Below, piece after piece: positions 1 through 8,584 of a stretch of DNA of 48,987 bases. The DNA is from Salinarimonas sp. (GTDB lineage: Bacteria; Pseudomonadota; Alphaproteobacteria; Rhizobiales; Beijerinckiaceae). Every line of letters starts with the position of its first letter. Position 1 is the stretch's first letter. The position numbers and the translations under genes were made by a program. Location of the stretch: positions 1-48,987 of the forward strand of contig JAFIEI010000028.1 in the NCBI GenBank assembly GCA_020832565.1, in the 5' to 3' direction. The notes beneath the pieces were generated by a model. The model saw only the letters and a list, made by a program, of their open reading frames with translations, was not told the DNA's origin and ran no database searches.

Positions 1-107
1 CGGCTGAGATGTCGAGGAGCAGCACCGGCGGTTGAGCGCAGCTGGCCGTCCGTTAGAGAGGCTGGCATTCCTGCGTGAACTGATATCGTGGACGCTCAGC
101 GGCCGCT

Positions 108-1886
108 TCACGGCTTGATCGCGCTCAGGAACTGCCAATCGATGTCGTTGACGATCTCGCTCAATTTCTTGATCGGGACGCGCCTTGGTTGTCGCTTCCT
201 GCCATAGCTTTTGGTCATTCCTGATGCGGAATGCCCCATTAGCGCCTTAACATGCGTCTCATCGCAGCCCATATCCTCGAGCCGATCCTGGAAAGCGTGT
301 CGGAATGAGTACAGCGCCAAACGGGGGTCATCAATGCCGAATTCCCGCTTGCTGATGTAGGACCAGAATGAAGAGAAATAATTCGATGCCTTGCCCACAT
401 CGTCGTCGGTAGCAACGGTGCTCCAGATGAAGCGCCGTCCGCTTTGACGTGCTTTCTCGACCAGATCGAGAAGTCCAAACGCGATCAACTCCTGCCGGAC
501 AGGGACATAGCGCTTGCGTGCGTCTTCCTTCATGCGGCGGCTTCCCGCATTCGTCACGTGGAAGCACAGGATATCTTTTTCTTTTTCGTGAGGTGCGACT
601 GTGTCTGGACCAAGCTGTAAGATTTCTGACGAACTCATTCCGTGAAGGCAAGAAATCAGCGGGAGCCAGAACTGGAGTTCTGCGCCCGCCTTTTTGAGCT
701 TGTGCCTGTAGCCCTGAGTAAAGATTTTGTTCGAGAAAATCCTGTCGATCACGTCATCGGGATAAGGGTCGCGCTCGCCTTCGCTTGCTGGCACGAGCAG
801 GCGGAGATTGTCAGAGATCCGCTGTTCGATCCAGGCCGCCTGATAGGCGGTGTTCACCAACGTTGTAAGGTCGCCGATCTTCTTATTGACCGTTGCGGCC
901 GCCATTCCCGTATCCGCGAGCGTATCTCGAAACTCAACGAGATCACGCCGGGTAACGTGCGCCACATCGGTCACGCTATATCGCTGCGAAAACTCAAACG
1001 CGGCTTTGCGCATCTCGACGAGATACCCCTTGTTTTCCCGTCTACCGGCGGCTTTTCGGTTTGCTCGCCACTTTTCGATGCAATCGTCAAGCGTGTAGCC
1101 AGAGGTACTCCGGGGTGCAGGCAACGGATCGGCAATCGCGGTTTGCTGAGCCTTGGCTGGCTCCTGCTTTGATTGTGATCTCCACGGACCGTTCACCTCG
1201 TCGGGATGGCGATTGCCGATCCCACCGCGTTGCTGGTTTCGCAAAAGCCACGTTTCAAAGTACCGCAATTCGGCAGAATGGCATTCGCGCATGAAATCCC
1301 GATAGAAACCCATTCTCGGATCGAGACTGATACCAAGGCGCCGCACAAGCGAAGCGATGAAATCATGCCTTTCCTTGATATAGGCAGAGGAGCAACATGC
1401 GTCCAAAAGCCGCTTGAGCTTGAGACCAGAAGCGAAAGCCTCGTCGTCATCAACAGGGATATCGGCTGGTGACGGATTGGAACGCAGCAGTCTTCCCGGC
1501 GCCCTATCGACCCGCTTGACCCAATCATCCTGCAGAAGGGTGTAGCCCACCCATTCCGCCAGTTTCATCCAGCTTTCGCGATCCCATGCGGTTGTCCCGA
1601 TCAAGGGATCGTCGGCTCCGTTGCGGGGTATTCTGCCAATGGCAACCCGGGCCTCGTCGAACCGACGCGTCCATTCTTCATCAAGGACGAGGGCCCTCAT
1701 TTTTGCAACTGTGGCGTTACGGGTTTTGAGGGATTTTTGGATACGTTTCAGGCCCAGATGACCTGCGACGTCATCGGGAACGCGACGCACGTATTGGTAG
1801 ATACCGTCTCGATGCGTGATGTGTGTTGGTAGGCGCATGTTCTGCATCATGTTATGCAGAATGTTATGCATTCTGCATGGTTTCAA
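108..1886 (-). CDS. Tyrosine recombinase (phage-type integrase)
   Basis: This is a site-specific recombinase of the tyrosine type, about 592 residues from a TTG start. The N-terminal part (GIYQYVRRVPDDV) resembles the DUF6538 domain of large proteobacterial integrases. A core-binding region lies near residues 265-360 and the catalytic domain near 375-570. The C-terminal part shows YSFRHAF, LMGH and the nucleophile region KSYG (Tyr at about 561). The box I arginine expected in a G-A-R-x-x-E-I motif is replaced: residues 416-418 read G-M-S. The gene sits beside the 3' end of tRNA-Glu and looks AT-richer than its neighbours, as expected for an acquired element. The start is uncertain: ATG codons at 1871 and 1838 are alternatives, and none has a clear ribosome binding site. 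Confidence 0.88.
   Translation of the reverse strand: MKPCRMHNILHNMMQNMRLPTHITHRDGIYQYVRRVPDDVAGHLGLKRIQKSLKTRNATVAKMRALVLDEEWTRRFDEARVAIGRIPRNGADDPLIGTTAWDRESWMKLAEWVGYTLLQDDWVKRVDRAPGRLLRSNPSPADIPVDDDEAFASGLKLKRLLDACCSSAYIKERHDFIASLVRRLGISLDPRMGFYRDFMRECHSAELRYFETWLLRNQQRGGIGNRHPDEVNGPWRSQSKQEPAKAQQTAIADPLPAPRSTSGYTLDDCIEKWRANRKAAGRRENKGYLVEMRKAAFEFSQRYSVTDVAHVTRRDLVEFRDTLADTGMAAATVNKKIGDLTTLVNTAYQAAWIEQRISDNLRLLVPASEGERDPYPDDVIDRIFSNKIFTQGYRHKLKKAGAELQFWLPLISCLHGMSSSEILQLGPDTVAPHEKEKDILCFHVTNAGSRRMKEDARKRYVPVRQELIAFGLLDLVEKARQSGRRFIWSTVATDDDVGKASNYFSSFWSYISKREFGIDDPRLALYSFRHAFQDRLEDMGCDETHVKALMGHSASGMTKSYGRKRQPRRVPIKKLSEIVNDIDWQFLSAIKP
1854..1878. repeat. Inverted repeat in the integrase 5' region
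   Basis: ATGCAGAATG (1854-1863) and CATTCTGCAT (1869-1878) form a perfect 10-bp inverted repeat around a 5-base spacer. A third copy of the 8-mer TTCTGCAT lies at 1840-1847, so the motif occurs three times in alternating orientation within 39 bases. The cluster overlaps the possible start codons of the integrase. It could be an operator for autoregulation or a set of arm-type recombinase sites. Confidence 0.6.
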
Positions 1887-1935
1887 GCCGCAGACAGCGT
1901 AAAAACCGTTTATTCTTAAGGCTTTTCGAAGATTT

Positions 1936-2011
1936 TGGCGCTCCCTAGGGGACTCGAACCCCTGTTTTCGCCGTGAGAGGGCGACGTCCTAGGCCACTAG
2001 ACGAAGGGAGC
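1936..2011 (-). tRNA. tRNA-Glu (anticodon CTC)
   Basis: Read on the minus strand, the 5' end GCTCCCT pairs with AGGGAGC near the 3' end to form the 7-bp acceptor stem, followed by discriminator G and an encoded CCA (1938-1936). The T-loop GGGTTCGAGTCCC and the Glu-type D-arm (CTAGTGGCCTAGGAC) are present. The anticodon loop CCTCTCACG gives anticodon CTC. The 3' end points at the integrase gene, so this tRNA is the probable attachment site of the element to the left. Confidence 0.96.
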
Positions 2012-2177
2012 AGCGCCGAAGCTGCTGGCCTCGGAGGAACGGTTCGTATATCGATGCAGCACGCCTGCCGCAAGGGGATTCTGGATCGCATCGGGAGATT
2101 CTTCTCGCGGATATGCCGGCGCGACCTGATCCCGGAACGTGACGGGCAGCGGATATTTGGCGTAGAGGAGACGGATC

Positions 2178-3257
2178 GTGACGGGTACAGGCGAGCAGAC
2201 GGAGCGGGACGTGCAGGAGGAGGCCGTGCAGGAGGAGGCCGTGACCTGTATCGCGGGGCAGGCCGACCGGCTCGACCGCGTCCTCGCCGAGGCGTTTCCG
2301 GAATTCTCGCGCGTGCGCATCCAGGGTCTGATCCGCGAGGGGCATGCCATGGTCGAGGGCGTGCCCGTGACGCAGCCCTCGCGCAAGCTCGTTGCCGGCG
2401 CGCAGATCCGGCTCACCGTCCCGCCCCCCGAGCCGGCAGCCCCCTCCGGCGAGGATATTCCGCTCACCATCGTCTACGAGGATGACGACCTGATCGTGAT
2501 CGACAAGCCGGCAGGGCTGGTGGTGCATCCCGCCGGCGGCCACGAGACCGGGACGCTGGTCAATGCCCTGATCGCCCATTGCGGTGATTCGCTTTCGGGG
2601 ATCGGCGGTGTCGCCCGGCCGGGTATCGTGCATCGCCTCGACAAGGATACCAGCGGGCTGCTCGTCGTGGCCAAGAATGATATTGCCCATCGCGGGCTGG
2701 CCGCCCAATTCGCCGATCACGGGCGCACGGGCCCCCTCGAGCGCGCCTATCGCGCCGTCGTCTGGGGCGCTCCCGAGCGACCGCGTTTCACCGTCGACGC
2801 GCCGATCGCCCGCGCCCGCCACAACCGCGAGAAGATGATCGTTGTCACGCCGCGCCGCACGACCGGGGATGACGAGCGCCCGAATTCAGGCGAGGGGCGG
2901 CAGGCGATCACCCATGTCGGTATCGACGAGCGGTTCGGTCCGCCGGAAGCACCCGTCGCGGCTGCTCTGCTATGCACCCTCGAAACCGGTCGCACACACC
3001 AGATCCGCGTGCATCTGGCCCATTGCGGCTATCCGCTCCTCGGCGATGCGCTTTACGGGGCGGGCTTTCGCACCAAGGCGAGCCTCTTGCCGCCGGAAGC
3101 GCGCAAAGCCCTCGCAACGCTCGACCGCCAGGCCCTGCACGCGATGCTGCTCGGTTTTGCCCATCCCAGAACCGGGGAGCCGATGCGGTTCGAAAGCCCC
3201 GAGCCGCCCGATCTCGCCGCGCTGATCGCGGCCTTGCGCGCGGCCCCGCCCGGGTGA
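2178..3257 (+). CDS. RluA/RluD-family 23S rRNA pseudouridine synthase
   Basis: This enzyme isomerises uridine to pseudouridine in RNA, most likely in 23S rRNA. An S4 RNA-binding domain spans about residues 28-90 (LDRVLAEAFPEFSRVRIQGL), followed by the catalytic domain. The signature HRLDKDTSG lies at residues 152-160, with Asp155 as the catalytic aspartate. RTHQIRVHLAH near the C-terminus is also typical. The start is GTG, with GAGGAG seven bases upstream. At 359 residues it is slightly long because of an acidic N-terminal stretch containing a perfect 15-bp tandem duplication. It lies just upstream of rpoH, an arrangement common in Hyphomicrobiales. The family is certain; assignment to RluD rather than another RluA-type enzyme is inference. 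Confidence 0.93.
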   Translation: MTGTGEQTERDVQEEAVQEEAVTCIAGQADRLDRVLAEAFPEFSRVRIQGLIREGHAMVEGVPVTQPSRKLVAGAQIRLTVPPPEPAAPSGEDIPLTIVYEDDDLIVIDKPAGLVVHPAGGHETGTLVNALIAHCGDSLSGIGGVARPGIVHRLDKDTSGLLVVAKNDIAHRGLAAQFADHGRTGPLERAYRAVVWGAPERPRFTVDAPIARARHNREKMIVVTPRRTTGDDERPNSGEGRQAITHVGIDERFGPPEAPVAAALLCTLETGRTHQIRVHLAHCGYPLLGDALYGAGFRTKASLLPPEARKALATLDRQALHAMLLGFAHPRTGEPMRFESPEPPDLAALIAALRAAPPG

Positions 3258-3269
3258 CGCGCCACCGTC

Positions 3270-3417
3270 TTGAACGGACCACGAAAACGCTGCAATATAT
3301 GGTATTCTTATGAAATCACAGATGCTCCGGAAACCGTGAACGCGGTGCATGCGTTTTGGGCTTTCGGGAAACCTGTCAAAACGTTTAGTTTTCGACCGGG
3401 GTTCAAGGCTCTATTAT
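3270..3417 (+). promoter_or_regulatory. Candidate promoters in the rpoH leader
   Basis: Two sigma-70-like candidates precede rpoH. TTGAAC (3270-3275) is followed after 18 bases by AATATA (3294-3299). TTTTCG is followed after 17 bases by TATTAT (3412-3417). Both lie in a conspicuously AT-rich part of the 233-base gap, which holds no gene. Either would leave a leader of roughly 70-190 bases, long enough for mRNA-level control, but no specific thermosensor fold was established by eye. Confidence 0.35.
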
Positions 3418-3490
3418 CGAATCGCGGGCGATTGTCCAAAAGGAGGTCGCCGAAGGCTCGCCCATCAGGGGAGCACCAGGAGGATTACGC

Positions 3491-4393
3491 ATGTCGGCTG
3501 CAAGCCTGCCCATACTCGCCACGGAAGGTGGCCTGTCGCGGTATCTCGACGAGATCCGCAAGTTTCCCATGCTCGAGCCGGACGAGGAATACATGCTCGC
3601 CAAGCGCTGGCGTGAGCATGGCGATCGTGATGCGGCCCACAGGCTCGTCACCTCGCATCTGCGCCTCGTGGCCAAGATCGCCATGGGCTATCGCGGCTAC
3701 GGCCTGCCGATCTCGGAAGTCGTCTCGGAGGGCAATGTCGGTCTCATGCAGGCCGTGAAGCGGTTCGAGCCGGATCGGGGCTTCCGGCTTGCCACCTATG
3801 CGATGTGGTGGATCAAGGCCTCGATCCAGGAATACATCCTGCGCTCGTGGTCCTTGGTCAAGATGGGGACCACGGCCAATCAGAAGAAGCTGTTCTTCAA
3901 CCTGCGCAAGGCCAAGAGCCAGATTTCCGCCCTCGATGAAGGGGATCTGCGACCCGACCAGGTGAAGGAGATCGCCACGCGGCTCGGCGTGACCGAGCAG
4001 GACGTGATCGACATGAACCGCCGCATGGGCGGCGATGCCTCGTTGAACTCGCCGCTGCGCGAGGAGGGTGAGGGCGAATGGCAGGACTGGCTGGTCGACG
4101 GTGCCGCCAGCCAGGAAACCATTCTCGCCAATCAGGAAGAAGGCCAGAACCGCACCCGCGCCCTGCGCGAAGCGCTCGGCGTTCTCAATGCACGGGAACG
4201 GCGGATCTTCGAAGCCCGGCGTCTCGCCGAGGATCCCATCACGCTCGAGGATCTGTCCGGCGAATTCGGCGTCTCGCGCGAACGCGTAAGGCAGATCGAA
4301 GTGCGTGCCTTCGAGAAGGTCCAGGAAGCGGTCAAGCACAACCTGGCTGTGATCGAAAGGCCGCAGAACCAGGGTGCCGATGCTTCTTTGTGA
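3491..4393 (+). CDS. rpoH: RNA polymerase heat-shock sigma factor RpoH (sigma-32)
   Basis: A group 3 sigma-70-family factor of 300 residues that directs RNA polymerase to heat-shock promoters. Region 2 shows the core-binding HLRLVAKIAMGYRGYGLP stretch and the promoter-melting helix with YAMWWIKASIQEYI. The sequence QKKLFFNLR (residues about 134-142) is the RpoH box that distinguishes RpoH from other sigma factors. Region 4 ends with the helix-turn-helix SRERVRQIEVRAFEKVQ. The ATG is preceded by AGGAGG seven bases upstream, a near-perfect ribosome binding site. Alphaproteobacteria often carry more than one RpoH; which paralogue this is cannot be told here. A 17-bp tandem duplication overlaps the stop codon. 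Confidence 0.97.
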   Translation: MSAASLPILATEGGLSRYLDEIRKFPMLEPDEEYMLAKRWREHGDRDAAHRLVTSHLRLVAKIAMGYRGYGLPISEVVSEGNVGLMQAVKRFEPDRGFRLATYAMWWIKASIQEYILRSWSLVKMGTTANQKKLFFNLRKAKSQISALDEGDLRPDQVKEIATRLGVTEQDVIDMNRRMGGDASLNSPLREEGEGEWQDWLVDGAASQETILANQEEGQNRTRALREALGVLNARERRIFEARRLAEDPITLEDLSGEFGVSRERVRQIEVRAFEKVQEAVKHNLAVIERPQNQGADASL

Positions 4394-4477
4394 GCGACGC
4401 CTCTTTGTGAGCGTCGCCTCTCCCTGAGCCGGGAGCGACGTGTCGGTGGGGGCTGTCAGGGCGCGGCGCCGACAGCC
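4394..4477. terminator. Hairpins between the convergent genes rpoH and the 4491-5888 gene
   Basis: Two inverted repeats fill the gap between convergent genes. GCGACGC (4394-4400) pairs with GCGTCGC (4411-4417). GGCTGTC (4451-4457) pairs with GACAGCC (4471-4477) around a GC-rich loop. Neither is followed by a clear U-run on either strand, so intrinsic termination is possible but not shown. Confidence 0.35.
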
Positions 4478-4490
4478 TTGGGCCGAACGA

Positions 4491-5888
4491 TCACTCTTCC
4501 CACGCGGCGAATGCCTGCTCGATGACCTGCTGCCCGCTCATCCCCTTGTCGAAGGCGATGACGGCGCGCTGTCCGCCGGCGAACCGCATGGGCAGTTCGA
4601 TCCAGTTGCGATTGGTCAAAAGATTACGGTTGCGCTGCTGGTCCGCACGCAGATTCGACAATCCGATCAGGAAGAAATTGTCTGAAATCGGCACCGTGAG
4701 CCCGGCCAGCGGCGCACCACGCACGACCTCGTCTTCCTTGAGATGCGGCAGCCCGGCATCGAGCACATTGCGGTTCTCGTCACCCGCATTGACGAAATCG
4801 AGTTCGATCGTGTGTGAAGCCGGCAGATCCGGGTCGAGATTGCGCCGGATCGTCATGGTCATGGTGAGGCTCATATCCGGTACGCGCACCTGCGCGACGA
4901 TGCCCGGATCGTCGGGATCCTCGGTATCGAGGCGCCAGACGGCGCTACCGGCGGCTGCGCGGGGTTCGCCGGCCGGATTGGCCGGGTCCTCTTCATAGAG
5001 CATCGCACGCTGAGCGACGCCCACTTCGTCATCCGGCAAGGGCGTCGGCGGCTCCGGTGAGACGCGCTCGGGCGCGATGTCGTCGGGATCAGCCGTGTCC
5101 GGCGTCAGGCGGTCTTCGATGCGCGGCGGCTCCTCGATCGGCGCAGGCGCCTCGATTTCAGGCGGTGTCACCTCGGCTACCGGCGTCTCGTCCTCGCGGG
5201 CCAGCCAGAAGGCGGTGAAGGCGATGGCCCCGATCACGAGAATGAGGCTGACCGCAACGACAACGGCGCGCATCCCGCCACCGGAACTGCTGCGCGGGCT
5301 GCGTCCGTCGAGGCGCGGGCGCGCTTTCGCGGCAGGGGCAGCGGGGGCAGCCTGCGAATCGGCAGGGGCCGAAGCAGGCATTGCAGCCGGTGGCGACAGG
5401 GGCGGAAGCGGCGCTTCCTGCGGATCGTAGGACGGGTAATCCTGCGGGGAATCCGGCTGTGTCCGACCGGCATCGGAAGCAGGAGAGCCGGCGTTGTTCC
5501 AGCCGCTCTCCGGCGGTGCCGCCGGCTCATGCGGAGTCGGGCGGGTCGTCGGCGGGGACGGGGCTTCGGTCTGTGGTTGCCCATAGCCGACAGCGGCTGC
5601 ACCGGCAGCGTCGTGGGGTGCCTGATCGTGACCACCGTCATCGTCGTGCGCAGCGCCGCCCTCGTCCTGAGGCGCGGCCCCGGCATATTCGGCCTCGACC
5701 GTGGCGATCGCGGTCTCCAGCGCGTGGCGCTCGGCCTCGAATTCATCATCGGAAAGCGGCGGGTCCAGCGAGCGCAGCTGGGCAAACAGCGCCGTTCGCG
5801 CGCGGTCATAGACGGCAGCGCGCATTTCGGGAGCGGGATCCGGAAGGCCCTGGACGGCCCGGGCGATCAGTGGATGATAATCGGCCAT
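4491..5888 (-). CDS. Conserved membrane-anchored protein of unknown function
   Basis: A 465-residue protein without an assigned function. The N-terminal 70 residues (starting MADYHPLIARAVQGL) are helical and charged, and resemble the start of unknown proteins found near purA in other Hyphomicrobiales. Residues about 75-200 are a low-complexity Pro/Ala/Asp-rich linker. One membrane helix (VVVAVSLILVIGAIAFTAFW) follows near residue 210. A second acidic Pro-rich linker leads to a C-terminal globular domain of about 150 residues (VWRLDTEDPDDPGIVAQVRV onwards). This suggests a cytoplasmic N-terminus and a periplasmic C-terminal domain. It starts 50 bases after the purA stop on the same strand, so the two are probably cotranscribed. 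No catalytic motif is visible. Confidence 0.85.
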   Translation of the reverse strand: MADYHPLIARAVQGLPDPAPEMRAAVYDRARTALFAQLRSLDPPLSDDEFEAERHALETAIATVEAEYAGAAPQDEGGAAHDDDGGHDQAPHDAAGAAAVGYGQPQTEAPSPPTTRPTPHEPAAPPESGWNNAGSPASDAGRTQPDSPQDYPSYDPQEAPLPPLSPPAAMPASAPADSQAAPAAPAAKARPRLDGRSPRSSSGGGMRAVVVAVSLILVIGAIAFTAFWLAREDETPVAEVTPPEIEAPAPIEEPPRIEDRLTPDTADPDDIAPERVSPEPPTPLPDDEVGVAQRAMLYEEDPANPAGEPRAAAGSAVWRLDTEDPDDPGIVAQVRVPDMSLTMTMTIRRNLDPDLPASHTIELDFVNAGDENRNVLDAGLPHLKEDEVVRGAPLAGLTVPISDNFFLIGLSNLRADQQRNRNLLTNRNWIELPMRFAGGQRAVIAFDKGMSGQQVIEQAFAAWEE

Positions 5889-5938
5889 ATTCGCTTATGC
5901 TGACTTTGTGGACACTGTGTTGCGTACCCCCGGCGCGG

Positions 5939-7234
5939 TCAAGTCTCGAACGGATTCTGGACCAGAATCGTATCGTCACGCTCCGGGCTGGTGGAGAGCA
6001 AAGCGATCGGCGCACCGATCAGTTCCTCGATATGGCGCACGTATTTGACGGCCTGTGCGGGAAGGTCGGCCCAGCTGCGCGCCCCGGCTGTGGAGCCGCT
6101 CCAGCCTTCGAAATCCTCGTAGATCGGCTCGACCCGTGCCTGTGCGCCCTGGCTGGCGGGGAAATGATCGATCACCGCGCCGTCGAGCTTGTAGCCGGTG
6201 CAGATGCGGATCGTGTCGAACCCGTCGAGCACGTCGAGCTTGGTGAGCGCGATGCCGTCGATGCCGCTGGTGCGCACGGTCTGGCGCACGAGCACGGCAT
6301 CGAACCAGCCGCAACGGCGCTTGCGCCCGGTGACAGTGCCGAATTCGCGCCCGCGCTCGCCGATGCGCTGGCCGGTCTCGTCGTGCAGCTCGGTCGGGAA
6401 CGGCCCCTCTCCGACGCGGGTGGTGTAGGCCTTGGCGATGCCAAGCACGAAACCGACGGCGCCCGGCCCCATGCCCGAGCCGGTCGCGGCCTGGCCGGCA
6501 ACGGTGTTGGACGAGGTGACGAAGGGATAGGTGCCGTGATCGACATCGAGCAGCGCGCCCTGTGCACCCTCGAAGAGAATGCGCTTGCCGGCGCGGCGAT
6601 GTTCGTCGAGCAGCCGCCAGGTGGCATCCATGAAAGGCAATATCTTCGGCGCGACGGAGGCGAGCTCGTCATAGATCGTCTGCGCGTCGTATTCGGCGAG
6701 GCCGAAACCGCGCCGCAGGGCGTTGTGATGGGTCAGGAGCCGCTCGATCTTCGCCGGCAGCGCGTCGAGATCGTCGAGATCGTCGACACGGATCGCCCGG
6801 CGCCCGGCCTTGTCCTCGTATGCGGGGCCGATGCCGCGCTTGGTCGTGCCGATCTTGGTGCCGCCCGAGGCGCCGCTCTCGCGCAGGGCGTCGAGCTCGC
6901 GGTGGACGGAGAGGATCAGCGTGGCATTGTCGGCGATGCGCAGGGTGTCACGGGTGATCTCGACACCCTGTTCGCCCAGGCGCTCGATTTCGGCGACGAG
7001 CGCATGCGGATCGAGAACGACGCCATTGCCGATGACGCCGAGCTTGTTCTTGCGAACGACGCCCGAGGGCAACAGCGACAGCTTGTAGACGGTCTCCCCG
7101 ATCACGAGGGTATGGCCGGCATTGTGCCCGCCCTGAAAACGCACGACCACATCGGCCTGGCTGGAGAGCCAGTCCACGATCTTGCCCTTCCCCTCATCGC
7201 CCCACTGGGCGCCCACGACGACGACATTGGCCAT
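5939..7234 (-). CDS. purA: Adenylosuccinate synthetase
   Basis: Catalyses the GTP-dependent joining of IMP and aspartate to form adenylosuccinate, the first step from IMP to AMP. The 431-residue length is typical. The N-terminus [23 protein letters not shown] carries the GDEGKGK phosphate loop with the catalytic Asp, and QGGHNAGHT follows. Other family signatures are [42 protein letters not shown] and [12 protein letters not shown] hairpin followed by a T-run lies 39 bases upstream of the start, leaving little room for a promoter behind it. Read-through or attenuated transcription from the rhodanese side is therefore possible. Confidence 0.98.
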   Translation of the reverse strand: MANVVVVGAQWGDEGKGKIVDWLSSQADVVVRFQGGHNAGHTLVIGETVYKLSLLPSGVVRKNKLGVIGNGVVLDPHALVAEIERLGEQGVEITRDTLRIADNATLILSVHRELDALRESGASGGTKIGTTKRGIGPAYEDKAGRRAIRVDDLDDLDALPAKIERLLTHHNALRRGFGLAEYDAQTIYDELASVAPKILPFMDATWRLLDEHRRAGKRILFEGAQGALLDVDHGTYPFVTSSNTVAGQAATGSGMGPGAVGFVLGIAKAYTTRVGEGPFPTELHDETGQRIGERGREFGTVTGRKRRCGWFDAVLVRQTVRTSGIDGIALTKLDVLDGFDTIRICTGYKLDGAVIDHFPASQGAQARVEPIYEDFEGWSGSTAGARSWADLPAQAVKYVRHIEELIGAPIALLSTSPERDDTILVQNPFET

Positions 7235-7272
7235 TGGTTCTTCCCGCGACCCCGATTGTCACAACACGAAAA

Positions 7273-7293
7273 GCCCCGGCACAAGGCCGGGGC
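7273..7293 (-). terminator. Intrinsic terminator or attenuator between the rhodanese gene and purA
   Basis: On the minus strand GCCCCGGC and GCCGGGGC form a perfect 8-bp stem with a 5-base loop, followed directly by TTTT. This is a good Rho-independent terminator for the rhodanese transcript. It sits only 39 bases upstream of the purA ATG, so it may act as a leader attenuator for purA. Confidence 0.7.
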
Positions 7294-7381
7294 AGCAAAA
7301 CCTTGCAATGCCTCTTGCGCGATTGCGGCTTCGAGGTCAAGGCCGATACGGATCTCGCGCGGCTTCGTGACCGGCGCAGGG

Positions 7382-7426
7382 CTGATGAGGTCTTGCCTGA
7401 TGAGGTCTTGCCCAATCAGGGCTTGG
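7382..7426. repeat. 15-bp tandem repeat at the 3' end of the rhodanese gene
   Basis: CTGATGAGGTCTTGC occurs twice back to back (7382-7396 and 7397-7411). A degenerate third 15-base copy (about 10 of 15 matching) runs to 7426 and overlaps the rhodanese stop codon. Confidence 0.75.
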
Positions 7427-7829
7427 GCTTCGGCTCGGGCATCTCCACCGGCCCGCCGGCCTCCTTCCAGGCACCGAACCCGCCGGCGATATGCGCGACG
7501 GGTTTCAGCCCCATATCCTGCGCGGTCTTCGCGGCGAGCGCCGAGCGCCAGCCTGCGGCACAGAAGAAGACGAAGCGCTTGTCCTGGGCGAAGACATCCT
7601 TGTGATAAGGGCTCTCCGGATCGATCCAGAATTCGAGCATGCCGCGCGGGCAATGAAAGGCCTGCGGATTCCTGCCCTCGCGCTGCAATTCGCGCGGATC
7701 GCGGATATCGACGAAGACCACGTCATCGACCCCCTGCAGGGCGATCGCATCCGCGACGTCCAGGGTCTCGATTTCGGCCTCGGCCTGCGCGATGAGGGCG
7801 CGGTAGCCCTTCGTTATCTGCTGTGGCAT
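7416..7829 (-). CDS. Rhodanese-like domain protein
   Basis: A single-domain rhodanese of 137 residues, a probable cytoplasmic sulfurtransferase. The pattern VVFVDIRDPRELQREG and the active-site loop CAAGWR (Cys90 to Arg95) are those of a catalytic rhodanese; Cys90 would carry the persulfide. The proline-rich tail PEPKPKP ends at the stop. The start ATG at 7829 begins the conserved sequence MPQQITKGYRALI; longer upstream reading frame is not protein-like. No partner gene nearby defines its sulfur donor or acceptor. It lies between the rpmJ terminator and a terminator before purA, so it is probably a single-gene transcript. Confidence 0.88.
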   Translation of the reverse strand: MPQQITKGYRALIAQAEAEIETLDVADAIALQGVDDVVFVDIRDPRELQREGRNPQAFHCPRGMLEFWIDPESPYHKDVFAQDKRFVFFCAAGWRSALAAKTAQDMGLKPVAHIAGGFGAWKEAGGPVEMPEPKPKP

Positions 7830-8056
7830 GTCGCATGACCCCTTCTGGTTTCGTCGGCGCCATCGCCGCCATTCCGACCGGGCCTGCCGGAAAGGGCGGG
7901 TGGCGGGACTTCTGATGGCGCGGATTCTACGAGAACAACGGGCCTCCCCAGAATGGGCGAATCCGGAAACGGCGATGCGCATTGCCGGCTGCGCCGCTTC
8001 CCCGGATCCGATTCGGGACGTATCAGCGCAGCAATAAAGACAGTGCGCAGCAAAAA

Positions 8057-8088
8057 GACGGGGGCGCCGGTTTCGCGGCGCCCCCGTC
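8057..8088 (-). terminator. Intrinsic terminator of rpmJ
   Basis: GACGGGGGCGCC (8057-8068) and GGCGCCCCCGTC (8077-8088) form a perfect 12-bp stem with an 8-base loop. On the minus strand the stem is followed by TTTTTG, so it terminates transcription coming from rpmJ. Confidence 0.88.
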
Positions 8089-8131
8089 AATTCGTATTGC
8101 ACCCCGCCCGGTCTCCCGGTTCGGCGCGATA

Positions 8132-8257
8132 TCAGCCCTGACGCGCCTTGAAGCGCTTCTGGGTCTTGTTGATCACGTAGACACGACCACGGCGACGCAC
8201 CAGACGGCAGTCGCGATGGCGGCTACGCAGGCTCTTGAGCGAGTTGCGAATCTTCAT
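8132..8257 (-). CDS. rpmJ: 50S ribosomal protein L36, type B
   Basis: A 41-residue ribosomal protein, [10 protein letters not shown] to FKARQG. The sequence [21 protein letters not shown] is the L36 signature. It has one cysteine (Cys17) and lacks the four-ligand zinc ribbon of canonical L36, so it is the zinc-independent form usual in alphaproteobacteria. GGAGA upstream of the ATG can serve as ribosome binding site. A strong terminator follows 43 bases after the stop, consistent with a single-gene unit. Confidence 0.96.
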   Translation of the reverse strand: MKIRNSLKSLRSRHRDCRLVRRRGRVYVINKTQKRFKARQG

Positions 8258-8487
8258 CGGTCCAATCTCCGTTCGCGCGGTCGCTTCAGGACCGGCATGA
8301 CACATCTGATCGCCCGCGCAAGGCGCGCGATAAAAGCGCCGTTTAAAGACAAGAAAATCCCCGGGCAAGCAGACCTGCCCGCGATATTGCGGGGTGCCTA
8401 CAGGATTTCGCTTTCCCGGTCAATCGTATCCGGGCCTGCCGACGCGGAATTCTGCGCCGGCGACTCCGGCGCCTTGTGCGGCGCGTC

Positions 8488-8516
8488 TTGTTCGCGCACC
8501 GAGCCTCGCCTAAGGT
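8488..8516 (+). promoter_or_regulatory. Candidate promoter of maeB
   Basis: TTGTTC (8488-8493) and TAAGGT (8511-8516) are separated by 17 bases. They lie about 70 bases before the maeB start, inside the 327-base gap between rpmJ and maeB, which contains no gene that I can see. Confidence 0.4.
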
Positions 8517-8584
8517 CCGCAGCCCGGCGCGACCACACCGCCCGCTTCCCGCCCGCCCGCAATCGAGAAAGAGAAACGCAGACA

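Noticed and set aside
1-107. Second attachment site at the left edge
   Set aside because: No copy of the tRNA 3' end occurs in these bases, and no other feature is visible.
7982-8584. N-terminal extension of maeB in the same frame
   Set aside because: It runs through the rpmJ gene and terminator, and the residues are not conserved; the ATG at 8585 fits the family.
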